Assembly: GCA_023974075.1 (NCBI GenBank)
Contig: CM043785.1
Location: forward strand, 19,193,169-19,257,168
Length of the DNA stretch: 64,000 nucleotides
Direction of reading: 5' to 3'
DNA from: Chaenocephalus aceratus
Taxonomy: Eukaryota; Chordata; Actinopteri; Perciformes; Channichthyidae
The notes beneath the pieces were generated by a model. It was not told the origin of the DNA, did not search any database, and saw only the letters and a program-made list of their open reading frames with translations. Each line of letters starts with the position of its first letter. The stretch's first letter is position 1. The translations under genes were made by a program, and so were the position numbers. This document shows, piece after piece, positions 22,056 through 34,376 of the stretch.

Positions 22056-25000
22056 AGTCCGTAAAAGGATCCGGATTTGCCATCTCTATCATACACCAAT
22101 ACAAATATTGCAAGGAAAATTCCAGGCCTGAAATAATAATTCAACCCCATAACGATGAAAAGAAATATGAAGCAAAAAATAAGAAATTATTATTTCTAAA
22201 AATTGAAATAAATGATTCTGGGAATACCCAATATTTGTTAGCTGGAGTAATCTGCAAATAAAAAAATTTGGAATTTATTTTTGAATTGTTTATGAGAAGT
22301 GATACTTGAAAGGCTATACCACAAGGCTAATTTTAGGCCTATTCACTGTATTAAACAGAACAAATAATTGTACTTTTAAGAGGTTGGTTAAAACACTTGC
22401 TATGCCATTGACACTATGCCTTTACATATCCTGCATTATGTTAATTGCTCGATAGCTTGCTAAATTGTTAGCCTTGGTCACTTCTGGACGTGGACCATGA
22501 AGCCGACATGCCATACTATCTCATCTGTGAGATTAATATCTTTCAATATCCATTGTGTTTCTGTAAAACAGACAACACTTATATTTTCTAAGGATTATTT
22601 GGATAGATATTACATTAGAGTACATTTGTGAGGTATTGGCTACTGGCCCTTCCGAGAATTTGAACAAATACTTTTGTTTATTTTTGATTAACAGAAAAAA
22701 AATATATGAATTTATATATAATTAATAAATAATGATAATAGTATCCATTATTAAATGAACATTTCAAAGCTAGAACAATGCTTTGATTTGCATATGTTGG
22801 ACGTCCTCATTACTGCAGTCAAGTAGATTTCCACCAACGATTACTTATTAGCGAAGCAACATCTAAGCATCTCACTAACCAGACACAGAAGGATGGAAAA
22901 TCGCAAACTGTGAGCTTCTTGCAACAGACAGTGGCACTTGACTGAACTCATTAGTGTTAGGTCTTTCTAAATGATCACATCCTCAGGTGGATTTAGATGA
23001 ATAATTTAAACAGCTATCAAAGCTGAACAGGCAAATATCACAGTTGAGACATTTACAACTTAGATCCCCTGACAATCCAGGTACATTTAGCCATGTTTAA
23101 GTTGAGTCTGTCATCCTGCAGGACAACCATGCCATAAACTCACAGACACACACACACACACATACACATCCGACACCCCCAGGCAAGCGCGCCCCCTCCT
23201 GCTGGGCCTCGTCTTATCCTAATGGGATTGCTACGGTGGAAGTCTCCCAATAATGAAAATAATGAAATCAGCAAGGACCCAAAGAAAGGTTACTGCTCCC
23301 ATCCCCATCCCAAGCCACGTCCCCCCATCCAACCCAACCCGCACTACAACACAGACAGAAAACCAAGGAGGGGAAGGAAAGGAGGAGATACATACAGACC
23401 CTGGGGGGAAGGAAGGTAGGGCAGTGAAGGGAAGAAGTAGAGGAAACAGAAAAGGGAGTATGGATAGAGGTACGTAGGTGGAGGGAAGATGAGATTAAGG
23501 GGTGATGCATTGGGTTCAGTGTGTTCACCCAATCAGATAAGTAATTTGATTGGCAAGTGAACGGTCATACTTAACAAATGTGATGAATGTAGATCCTTCA
23601 AGACTCCTGACACAGAGACTACAGTCTGTTCTTTATTCAGGCAGAAATACCATAGTCACGCCTTAACTAATAATAGGTTAAGCCAACAAGGAGGGGAAAT
23701 AAACAAAAAACAAAATGGTGAATTATGGGATGTGCAAACAGAGTTCCTCTGGGACAGGAAATGGGAGCGGTGACAACAGGAAACCAGTGTGAAAACGACA
23801 GAGGGAGGATTCCCACAGCCTCTCCTTTTTCATCTTCTACTCTTCTAGCTTCACACCTCCCCTCCAGCTTCCCTAAGTGCACACAATCATCACACCGTGC
23901 GTCTCCTGAGGTCTACTTGTCTACAGCTTGAAGGAAATTGAGAGCGAGAGTGTTATCGTGCTTGCATGATAGCGTGTTGGGGACAAAAGCCATGTTTGTG
24001 GTTTGTGTGCTAGCACATAGTGTTTTTTTTAGGATAGGATGATGTTGTGCATGTTTAGTACTTTCATCAGAACACGAAAACAAAGAAATGCACTTGGCGG
24101 CATGTTAATATGCAAACTAATCGGCATGTTATCACTACCTTAAAAATTATACTTGAAGAAACATCTAAGAATTCTTGTTGGCAGCTGTTTTAAAGACAAT
24201 ATTTGACAACCATTTTCCACGAAGATGATGCCAAACTTGCATGATTATTATCGGCTATTTACGGCTTCATGCCTTATTTGTCAAGAAATAAAAACTGGTT
24301 CTAATTGGAGTTTTGAACTTAAGGTATTTCAATATTAAAAGGACAGGTGTGCCTTTTACCCATAATTGTTGTCCAACAACTATTTAAAATACATACTTTT
24401 GAAAAATTCCTTCACTATGATAAACATGGGCAATGTTGTGTATTTTAATTATATCTCACATACATTGTCCTGCTGCTGTAAATACTGCCACACTATAGCA
24501 CTACATCTGTATGAATCCACTGCTGTAAATAGTCCACAATTTACAATTGTTTTTCTAATGTTTGCTAGAAACCACATTGCCTAGCTTTTTCAGGAAACTT
24601 AATGGCTTTTCTGAAAGACAGACAGGGTTTTCAGAACAAATAAAACACAGACTAACACATTATTGGTTTGGGCCTTTTTGTGGGATTTGTTGACAATATA
24701 AAAAAAATATAAGATATCACCAGGATTACTTTCTTTCAAGACATGGCATCAACTTTTATTATTTGATAAAACCTAGAAAATACCCACAGCTTTAGGGCTC
24801 AAAGACAGAGCTGTCATATTGTGTGTCACACCAAGTAAGTCGTAAACCTGTCTGTATGGACATGAAACAGAAGTATAAGCATATAATTACTGTTGTTATT
24901 ATCTGTTAAGTGAGCAAAGCTAGTTGTCAACAATCTTTCAATATACTATTTTGTATACCAAATGTCACTCCCTTGTCTGATCAGGTACTAACAAGCACAT

Positions 25001-25217
25001 GGGATGAGGTCATGTCTACTCCTCGCTCAACTCCCTGTGCTCGTATGCAGGTCATTAGCTCTTTGAACCTGCAATCTCGCTCTGTCCTGTGTTTGCCCTC
25101 TCTCTGGTCTTCCTCCGCTCTCTCCTCTAATTTGCAGAGGAGACACACTGCCGCAAGGCTCTCCTGGCTAATTTGGCAGCCTCCCACATCAGAGACACTG
25201 GGTAGAGCCGGGTGGCT
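22056..25217. other. Intergenic DNA, no gene seen
   Basis: AT-rich sequence with a small CA tract near 23142-23162. Open frames are short and lack splice context or domains. Confidence 0.55.
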
Positions 25218-25239
25218 GGGGGGGGGGGGGGGGGGGGGG
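25218..25239. repeat. G22 homopolymer
   Basis: An uninterrupted run of 22 G, likely length-variable and quadruplex-prone. Confidence 0.95.
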
Positions 25240-25501
25240 TGCGGTGCCACACCTCCAGTGGAGCTGCAGAGACAGCAGTCTGAGGCCCCTGTGGATAAAT
25301 GACAGGTTAGCACGGAAACCTGAAGCAAACAATACTCACAGTGGTGTGTCGTTGCTGGGGGAGAGGACATGCTGGATGTGTGTGTTTCTCCTGCTCTGAC
25401 TATCTGTCTAACTTTCCACTTTAACTGCGTGACCCTGTGTGTACATGTGTGTGATCCCTTAAACTCTTAATAAGCATTTTCAAATCTGACGTGTTGGCAT
25501 T

Positions 25502-25503
<2 letters not shown>

Positions 25504-25548
<45 letters not shown>
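25504..25548. repeat. (TG)22 microsatellite
   Basis: Forty-five bases of perfect TG dinucleotide. Confidence 0.97.
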
Positions 25549-25552
<4 letters not shown>

Positions 25553-25679
25553 TTTTTGGTCGAGCCAAAGTGCTGTACATATAATAAAAATAGCCTACAG
25601 TAGAGACACTTTACAGCAAATACAACAGCACAGATTGTTCAGAATATCAGTATGAGAAAAACGACACCCTCTGTCCTTA

Positions 25680-26230
25680 GACCCTCACATCGTACAAGGA
25701 AAAACTTCCAGAGAAAACCCACAGTTTAAAGGGAAAAATGGGAGAAACCTCAGGGAGAGCAACAGAGGAGGGATCCCTCTCCCAGGACGGACAGACGTGC
25801 AATAGATGCCGTGTGTAAATCGAAGAGATAATACATTTTACAGCATATAGACCGAATGTTAGGAAATGCATGTGTCTGTAATAAGAAGATAAATCCACGA
25901 GGATGTCAGCTACAATCCTGGAAGCCATCAGGGAAGCAGCATGACGAGACCCAAGGCAGGACCGCAGAGACAGGTTCAGCCACGACCCGAAGTCCACGAC
26001 TTAATCCAGAACTCAGGATAGAGGATCCAAGACACAGGACTACAGCAAGAGGATCAGCCTCGACTCCGGATCCCGGCGTAGATATAGATACAAAACAAGA
26101 AAAAAGATTTGGCTGGGTTAATCGGAACAAGAGAATACACAGACACAGACAGAGAGGGAAAAGGTCATTGGATAAAAGTTATTCTTGATAACCCTCTAGA
26201 AAGATCTCATGAACTTCCCCACTCAATCTA
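25680..26230. repeat. Probable teleost interspersed repeat fragment
   Basis: Contains GGGAGAAACCTCAGGGAGAG, then GGGATCCCTCTCCCAGGACG and GACGTGCAATAGATGCCGTG. I recognise these phrases as recurring in many teleost intergenic and intronic regions. Boundaries and family are not determinable here. Confidence 0.45.
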
Positions 26231-26273
26231 TCAAGACCCGAGCAGTTCTATTAGATATAGGATAAGAAACAGA

Positions 26274-26437
<164 letters not shown>

Positions 26438-29400
26438 TGTGGGTCACTCTGTTTCTCGCCCCTCCCATGCCTGGGGGAGTAATCGTGTGCGTAATCGTCT
26501 GCCAATGTGTTTGTTTGTGTTATCATTTTTTTTTGGGTTCAGCTCTCGACTTCAAGTTCATTTTGTGCAGGGATTTAGCTGGCTTCCTTTCCTCAGTGTG
26601 TTCATACATTTGTATGCATGTGCACATGTGTGTTAACTCAATCTGCCCTTTGTTTCACCCACGTCTGTTTGTTTCTCTGATGTCTGCAAATACACATGTG
26701 TGTCTTTGTGTTTGTGTGTGTTTGTATGTATCTTTGCGGACTCACAGGCTCTCTTTCCTCTTTCCCGCCGTGGCCATTGTCACCAGATGTCAGTGCCTGG
26801 GAAAAGAGAGGAACAATGGTCACCAAGAGCCAAAGGGCATTCGCCTTGGGAGGGGCAACAGCAGTCTGTCGTCTAACAGGTTTATGTTTCACCCACCGTG
26901 TCATTTTGTCAGCATGTTTGTCAGAGACTTGGTGCTGCATGGGTGTTTCAAGTGTAATATTTAATCGTAGGACAAAGCAGTGAAATAAAAATGAAACCAA
27001 ATAGTGAAAATATGCACCTGGGAGAGTGTTGACACAGGAAGTGAGAATTGAGATTGAGAGGTGCAGAAGTGTTCACATCAGTAGCGCTGATTTGAGGAAC
27101 GGGGTGGGGTGCAGCTGTTTAATGTGTTGTTTTGATACTGTATCACAGGGAAGGGCTGAGAATATCCTGGATTGGAGATAATACCCAGGAAGCCTTTCCC
27201 AAGCGGCCGCAAGGTTCGAGCCAAACAAAAGAACAGCCACACTGCAATCTTGATGGAAGACAGATTAGTATCTAGGCCAGAAAGCCCTGACAAAGCAGAG
27301 AACTACACAGCTCTTGGGCCCTTGGGAAAATAAGCACACTGACAGTAGCATAGCAGCCCACGGTGTCAACACGAGGTCAGTTGAAGAGGCTCCCACGAAA
27401 AAATGCTTTGTCACTCTTACCCGGACATCTTTCTTGAAAAGCGTTGCCTCTATCTGATGGACGGTGTTTTGAGCAGTAATTACACTCACGCACCTGTGCT
27501 AGCTTGCTGTCAGTTTGCACAGTGAGTTTTGTAAATAGGATGTAACTGAAATACAATGATGGCTATTTGTTGTGAAGCTTGGGACTAATCGACCTGGGAT
27601 TTGCAGATTTGCATGTGAGCCAACAATTACAGTAATTGATCTGCGAAGGGGGGAAATAAAGGCAGGCAGGACATGTATTCAGCATTTGTGTGTCAGGCTT
27701 GACCTCCCATGGAGAACAAATACCTATTGTGACTGATGAGGAGAGGACATAAAGGTTAAGGATGAGGGTCTCTTTCAGAGGCCTTGTTAACCACACCAGT
27801 GGACAGAGGCCAAAACAAAAGAGAGGTTGATTTAGTGTGGTGCCACCCAGCAGCTGACACCCACATGCTCTATCTTCAATCGAAACCTTTTTAATATTCA
27901 TCTTTCAATTTGACGTACTTACAGCATTATACATTTTTGGCGTGTTACTGTGTTTTTCCTCTTTCGTTAAATAGTAAGTACTTTTGCTCATTTACCTTTT
28001 TGAAACGGCATAGGTCAAAAGGTCGACTGGCTGAATGAGGAATAGAAGGGTGCTTCTGGTGTTTTGGAAAGCTAAACAGACAGGAAAAAAGGCTGTAAAA
28101 AGGTCAGTGGTATGAATGGCCACCCTTCAAATCTCAACACCCCACAGCCAGGACAAAGGGTTCACTTTGGAGGGCCACGCATGTTTACTGTGAAGAAATG
28201 TGATGATATTCTCTCAACAACCCCCTCTACTTCTTTAACCTATTTCACTCTCTTTCTTCTTCTTCAGTCCCCCTTTTTCTGTCTCCTCCTGCTCTACCTC
28301 CCGAGGTGCACATTGTGGATGTTGCCTAATTACCCGTGAACACCACCATTTGAAGTGGTCCTCTGAGAAGGATGTAAATCTGTGACATTTATGAAAATGT
28401 CAGTGAGTTTTCACAGGAAGCAATAACGGACGATAGAGAGCCATTATGGCTGAACGTTTTTCTTTTTTGTCAATGTGTCTCACATACCTACTCTTCCGCC
28501 TTGATTTGATTTGAGAGTTTATTTTTGCCGGGAAGTTATTATGTCCTCAATCCACAGAGACAGAATAGATGATGTTGACTCAGAAATAAAGTCTGTTGTT
28601 TCTCCCAGTCAAAAAATGCAATTATATAAATATTCACTATGCCTCATAAATGGTTTCGTATCCTCTGTTATGATAAATCATGTATTGGCACTGGCGTCAT
28701 AACATCATCATTTTCAAATGTTCTTCTGCAGCTTTTCCTCTTGTCTCTTTCTCCAAATTCTCCAGATGACACTAAAATAACTTTCACTGATGATGAAAAT
28801 GTCAGTTGATCAGCAAAATATATTATATTCAGCTATTTCAATACATGTATTTTATGTGTTTTCTACCAAACAACAAATAATCTTTGCAGCAGCTCTGGAG
28901 GCTTTGCTCAGTCAAATCAGAGCTGTGAGCATGTTAGCACCATGCTAACATGCTCACAGTCAATGCTAACCTGTTGATTAAGCAGGTACACTGTTTCACC
29001 ATCTTAGTTTAGTGGGTTAACACGCTAACAGTTCCAGTATTTCCAAAAAGTCCACAAGTGTGGTCACAAATGAAAGCTTTAGACAACTGAACATTGTGAC
29101 CTGATAATAGCATCAGATACTTGTCATTTGATTGGTCACTTTAGACTCTGGTAATCTGTGGGAAATGTTTCACTGTTATCTTTCAAAAGAAATGTAACCT
29201 GTAATTAAAAGAGTTGTATCCCTGATAAGTACTGATGATCAAAGGCCATTACAGTTAATGGCCAATCTTTGTTGCAGCACATCCTTTCATTTTCCATTTG
29301 GGACACATCATCATTTTTTTGACATGACCCCTTTTAAGATACAGGTGAGGGTTTCCCCTTGGGATAATTAAAAATGTGCTTACCTTTGTCACTGTTTCTC

Positions 29401-31680
29401 CTCTGGAAGCCAAAGTTGTTCCCAATGACTTTATGACTAAGGTTGTGTCCCTTGTTTTGATATGGGTTTTGCCTTTTAATTCCTTTAATGGGAAAGACAG
29501 CGTGAAGAGGAGTGGTTTGAATCATCAGTGTAAGGTGAGGCCTCAAACAATGTGTCTGTAGGACATCTATAGCCCTAAGCTCTACTCTCTATTAAGTCTC
29601 CTTCATACTGTGCATGGGGCACATTACTCCCTCCTGCTTTTTAACATTGTTCTATTCTCCCCCTCTGCAGCATGTGACCTGACTGGTGGCGTGGTGGGCT
29701 TGTGACCCTGTGTGATGCTTACTGTGAATAAAAAAGCAAGGATGAAACCTAAACAACTTGTCATGCTGAGCTTTCAATCACTGCTGTTGCATTAAATGCC
29801 TGGGCATTCAGGGAAAGGTGCCCTGAAGCAATGCACTACAGGGGGAAAAGGCAATCTAAAACACAGCCTACAAAGATGCACCAGTAAATCAAATGGGGAA
29901 GCTTGCCTAAAATCCTAAATTAGATGGGGGGAGCTCTTTCTGTCCACTTTTGTCCACTAATTTTGCGTGTGTACTGTCAGGGGCACCTTTCAAACTCAAA
30001 ACAGGACCGCACTCAAATAGGTTTGCTTCCTCTGCAGCTACCCCTCACCGAGGGTGGAGAGGTGGGGCAGGGTCGGCAGGGACCTTCAGAGATTCCCTTG
30101 TGCGTTGGACTTGAAAGTTTCTGTCTCTGTGAACTTTACATCAAACAGTCATGGGCTGCTGTTGGCTCTTTGAAGTGGCAGAGGGGGGTATCTGAGCTGA
30201 GTACAGGGCCTTTGCCTCGACATGTTCCGGTTCAAAACGGACTCAGCAGCAGTGTAAAAACAGCTCAGCTAAAGGTCTACTGAGAATGGCACAAGATCAA
30301 GGCTAAGGACCAATATTTCAGTTGCCATTCCTGTCACATAATGGAGCATGTATATACTCACTACAGTGTTATCCTACTCATAGGTATTGAAGTTCCCTCA
30401 CTCACTACAGTACATTTTTGTTTTTGTTGTGTATTTCTTTTATTTGAAAACTATCTTGGGTTTGATGTCTTTCAGTCTAAAGATAATCAAAAAAGCAAAC
30501 ACTCTATGTCAACTATATTTTGCTGATACTCTAGCCGCTTTACTGCATCTATTTCTATTACTGTACGGCAACTAGTAAAATGTCAGTAACTTGAAGGCTT
30601 GTTCTTTCAATATTTAACTTAAGTGAGCAGGTTGTATAGTGAGGCTTTACAGCACATTGTTGATTTAGGTTTAAACTAAAAAATGTGTTATGTGTTTTCC
30701 TCCTCTGTTTTCTTGCTGCTCTGCTTTGACTCCCATAGTTTTGTGATGGCCGGAAATATGTTATGGTTGCTAAAGTAACACCTATGGTGAGACTGACCCA
30801 AGACTGGGTGCTTGGAGAAATAGGGGAGTGGTGTTGTGTGCCAGAATCTAGTGTTGTTGCACTTGCATTATGTTTGGCTTTGTGAGCAAAGATGTCGACT
30901 TCCTATTTAATTATTAATAAGTAATGTAGCCTAATTACAGTAACTGCCCTTGAACTGTCCATATTTAAATGGACAGGGGTGTATGAATGACTTGCACTCT
31001 TAAACTATACTGTATAAATAAATACTGATTACTACATGATGATTTAGGTTTGATTTGTAAAGATGCCTGCTTCATAATAATTGTAAACAGGTTGAGCCTC
31101 TTTCAGTAATTTCTCTATCTGCAATAAAGAGTGTTGGTGGCTTTATTACCAAATGTAACTTCTAATGTGTTGCCTTCAAAACAATCTGGTCTGAATTGTG
31201 TCCACTCATGCTTCTAAAGTCATGCAGGTCACACCCTATATTCCTACTTTCACTTTCTATTACTGGGTTCTTGCTCCAAATAGGCCTACTTCAAGGAAAA
31301 AATGGTTTGATTATAATATAGCCTTGTACTATATCAATAGAACATCCAACACAATGATTATGAGTAATATCTATAACGTTTTAATGCAGCTTTTGAGCAG
31401 TTTTTTTACATCAAAATCTACTTTTGAGCATCATTTCGGATTTACTAATGTAGATTTTAACATCAGCTACTTACTATAAGTATAATATCAGTACAGTACC
31501 AGTATAGTAACACCACACATACTATGTTTCTGTTTCATATGCATTACTTTCTTATATCACAATTACTTCTGCTATAACACCATCATTACATTTTAGGATC
31601 AGATTGTGTATAAAGATTTATTTTGTATTTATAATATCTCGTTGGCATGTGAATATGCATATTCATTTGTTTTCTTATTT
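26438..31680. other. Intergenic DNA upstream of mxi1, no gene seen
   Basis: No recognisable exon. A perfect 17-bp-stem hairpin lies at 28923-28959. A GCAATAAAGAGTG polyadenylation-like string occurs near 31120, but I see no gene ending there. Confidence 0.5.
28923..28959. repeat. Perfect inverted repeat, 17-bp stem and 3-nt loop
   Basis: CTGTGAGCATGTTAGCA, loop CCA, then TGCTAACATGCTCACAG. The TGCTAACATG core is frequent in teleost repeats, so this may be a relic of one. Confidence 0.85.
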
Positions 31681-31686
31681 ACTGCA

Positions 31687-31695
31687 TATATATAA
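31687..31695 (+). promoter_or_regulatory. mxi1: TATA-like box upstream of mxi1 exon 1a
   Basis: TATATATAA lies 252 bp before the exon 1a ATG. If used, transcription would begin near 31720 and the leader would be about 230 nt. Position and sequence fit; use is inferred. Confidence 0.4.
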
Positions 31696-31727
31696 CAGAA
31701 AGAGCTCCACTGACGGGCACAAGGACC

Positions 31728-31829
31728 ATGCAGACTCCTCAGACCGAGGGGGGCCGGCTCTCGTGTTCCCATGCACCACCATCTACTGACATTGGCCACT
31801 GCTCCACATTTAACACCCCGCATTCATAA
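31728..31829 (+). other. Upstream ORF in the putative exon 1a leader (33 codons)
   Basis: ATG at 31728 sits in a good initiation context (GGACCATGC) and reads 33 codons to TAA at 31827-31829. A second overlapping ATG lies at about 31769. If the leader starts at the TATA-like box without an intron, both would precede the main start at 31947. Confidence 0.4.
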
Positions 31830-31946
31830 ACAAGAAAAGAAAAGAGGAACCATCTGACAAGAGCAGCATCCACTGGTAGCTGCCTCACTGTGTATTGCGC
31901 TCAGCACGTCGCCAGAACAGAAGCCAGACAAATAAAAGAGGGGAAA

Positions 31947-32175
31947 ATGGCCAAAAGTGAGATGCAAAGAGGAAGTTTGAAGAGTGAGGAGTTCTTTTTT
32001 GATTCCGAGGCGTCTCTATTGGATCAGCAAGATTTTGAGATGTCTAATTGCCCTTTCAATGACGTCTTTAACTCCAAAGACTCCCACATGAAGCAGATCA
32101 ACACTTTTCTGAAAAACGTCCAAGTTTTGCTGGAGGCTGCTAGGTTTCTTGAGAGCGCCGACAGAAAGGACGGAA
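31947..32175 (+). CDS. mxi1: mxi1 alternative first exon 1a (long MXI1-0-like N terminus)
   Basis: ATG at 31947 opens 76 codons plus one base, then a GTGAGT donor at 32176. The protein begins MAKSEMQRGSLKSEEF, is acidic to about residue 33, then has CPFNDVFNSKDSHMKQINTF (35-54) and the SIN3-interaction helix NVQVLLEAARFLE (57-69). Mammalian MXI1-0 has the equivalent CPFxDxFN and INTFLxNVQVLLEAA segments. The phase-1 end (A) plus AG of exon 2 makes Lys, giving DGK-CEHGYAS, which parallels the mammalian isoform join. An in-frame GTG-led extension runs upstream to 31890 but has no ATG. The first 30 residues do not resemble the mammalian Ala/Pro-rich start. The complete isoform would be 279 aa. 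Confidence 0.88.
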
Positions 32176-33278
32176 GTGAGTTTATATGTGCTGCGTTGTG
32201 ATCCTTGTCATTTGCCTCTGAATTTCAGGAAAGCAAGACTTCATTGTCAATAGACTCAGACAACAAAGGGCTGAGTTCATTCAACTAAGCACCACTGCCT
32301 GCTATAAGCAGAGCCTGCACCAGACTAATATGATTGATGTACTAATATACCTTTTGCATTTATAGGAGAGTATACACATACTTGTTTGTATCTGCATCCT
32401 CTGCATGTTGGGCACTTTGCATCCCGTTGAGCCTGCACAACTCTTTCTCAACCCATAAATGTGTTATTTCTCCCTACAGCATAGATAAAGCAATATGACA
32501 AAAATTATTGGTTGTGTGGGTGTGCATGCTGACTACCACTCCGATATGATCAATCTGACCACATTGCAGCGCCCTCCAACTCAGTTAAGGATGATGTCAT
32601 TGTGCCCCTGCAGACTAGATCGGGAAAAAAAAATCAACTTCATAGATAACGCAATTTAAGTACACAACTGAATAGTGAATTAGACATAGAAACATAGAAA
32701 GTGTGTCGCCTGGCCGTTTAATGTTATGTTTATAACTTCTAGCCCATAAAGGTAGCTCGATATAAGGTTGATTGCAATTGCCCTCTCATTTTGCAAATAC
32801 TTCCTTGCCTTATGTATAATTCAATGGCAGGGCATTTGCAATACATGTAATATTAAAAACGAATTTTTAAAAATTTATTATTTATGATGTCCTCGTTTCC
32901 TTTTAACAAGTCATGATGCAAGAAAGATGGGAAAAGATACATTTCCTTGTGCGTCCTATCCTTTTGTGCAGAAAAGCCGAGCAAACCGGCTGATGCGGGT
33001 TGCATACAACTATTTAGTATTATAACCTACGATTATAAGCTATCGTGGGAATGTCACTGGAGCAGATCTGAGCGGCACAGCTCTTTTCTCTCGGTTGTTT
33101 GCTTCCTGCTATTTGGGGGCGTGTGGCACTGGTTTCCACATGGCGCAAAGCTTCTCCGCGGTTGGTCAGGTGCGAGTTCAACCCTCGACGCCTGTCAAGG
33201 CCGTCCGCCAATCAGATGCCCGGTAGGTATCGACGTCATGTGTTGCTGGGCCCGGCTTCCACACCCCCATGGCCCCGT
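32176..33278 (+). other. Intron between first exons, no coding sequence seen
   Basis: This is exon 1a's intron and the distal promoter region of exon 1b. GC content rises from about 33060. CCAATCAG occurs at about 33208 and CGACGTCAT, a CRE-like site, at about 33231. No additional exon was recognised. Confidence 0.5.
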
Positions 33279-33298
33279 TGGATGATGGGATTTGTAGG
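33279..33298 (-). promoter_or_regulatory. mxi1: ZNF143/Staf-like site, exon 1b promoter region
   Basis: On the minus strand it reads CTACAAATCCCATCATCC, one or two bases off the well-known vertebrate promoter motif ACTACAnnTCCCAnnATGC bound by ZNF143/Staf. It lies about 1.0 kb before the exon 1b start. Confidence 0.45.
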
Positions 33299-33799
33299 GC
33301 TTTTTCGCAGGAAATAGGAGGTTGGGAAGAATGCATGCAGGAGAGGAATAAATGACACAAAATGAATAGGCTTTGTGTTTAGTCATTAACACATCAAACA
33401 GCCGCTTTAATCAAACCATTAATGATTGATGGCATAAATTACATCCTTTGTTGTTGGGTGTTTTTACATATGTGGTCATGGGCTATTTATCACAAGCCTT
33501 TTGATTTAGAACATTTAGAATTTAGAATAAATTATAATTGAATAGAAACTAAATAAAAAAGATGTGTTCTTCTTGTCGTCACTGACAAAAACATCCCTGA
33601 TACCCTGTGCAGGAATAAAATAACCACATTCTGGTGACCTGTAGAGTGTAGCACTGTCCCACAGAATATTTAGTCTGACCACTATAGTTACAGTCAAACT
33701 ATAAATTAATAAAAGGCGTTGTTTTTACTTGAAACATAGCAGTAAATTAATGCTAAAATGTGTCAATGATGAATATTGTGCACGTTTGTCAGACTCAAT

Positions 33800-33817
33800 T
33801 TCCCGGCATGCATTGCG
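33800..33817 (+). promoter_or_regulatory. mxi1: ZNF143/Staf-like site close to exon 1b promoter
   Basis: TTCCCGGCATGCATTGCG closely fits the Staf-binding-site consensus (TTCCCAnnATGCnTTGCG). It lies about 500 bp before the exon 1b ATG. Such sites normally lie within 200 bp of a start of transcription, so the 1b transcript may begin near 33830-33980. A TTTTATATAA box is at about 33941. Confidence 0.55.
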
Positions 33818-34119
33818 GTGGACCAGCCTCCCTCAGCACGGTCCCCGCCTCTCAGCTGTGCAGCTAGGTAAACAAACAGGAGAGGAGAGGAAACGAGCAG
33901 CAGCAAGCACTTTGGTGGCTTTGGGCTCCCTCGGGGACATTTTATATAATTTATATCCGTTTTTATAACAATTTAATACTGTGTTTCCTAGAGACTTTTT
34001 AATACTTTGATACACTGGTTTTGACATTTTCTAACAACGACACCTGGCAAGGATTGGTTGTAGCTTGCCAGCTTGGAAACACTGGATTTCCCCCCTCTCT
34101 TCTTTCGACAAAGCTGCTG

Positions 34120-34222
34120 ATGAGCCAGCGAAGACACAGACAAAGATAATAACACGACGTGTTTTTAAAACAAATAACACTCAGTGTAGTAATAACCGAT
34201 GCACTGTCTTCCCTGGGTGTAA
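34120..34222 (+). other. Two short upstream ORFs in the putative exon 1b leader
   Basis: ATG at 34120 reads nine codons to TAA at 34147-34149. ATG at 34199 reads seven codons to TAA at 34220-34222. Both precede the exon 1b start at 34304 if the leader is unspliced, and could lower its translation. Confidence 0.4.
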
Positions 34223-34303
34223 AAGCAATCTGCTGTTGGTGCTATTTGCGAAGCTAACGTTACGTTAACCTGAAGAGCTAACGTCAACGGCAGACAGGAG
34301 AGA

Positions 34304-34376
34304 ATGACTGCTATCCAATTAATAAATATTCAACGGTTATTGGAAGCTGCCGAATATATAGAGAGGAGAGATAGAG
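34304..34376 (+). CDS. mxi1: mxi1 exon 1b (canonical first exon)
   Basis: The ATG is at 34304 (context GAGAATGA). It has 24 codons plus G, then a GTAAAT donor. It encodes [20 protein letters not shown] plus RRDR, the amphipathic SIN3-interaction helix. The split codon completes as Glu with exon 2 ([12 protein letters not shown]). Intron 1b is only 232 bp. Confidence 0.93.

Noticed and set aside
25680..26188. A 110-codon frame at 25856-26188 as a gene
   Set aside because: It overlaps sequence that looks like a dispersed teleost repeat and has no domain or splice evidence.
31890..31946. N-terminal extension of mxi1 exon 1a (19 codons in frame)
   Set aside because: It begins with GTG, not ATG, and there is no upstream in-frame ATG. 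The ATG at 31947 is the supported start.
32947..33285. Possible additional upstream exon (112-codon frame)
   Set aside because: No SIN3-interaction helix, no homology to MXD proteins, and it overlaps a GC-rich promoter-like segment.
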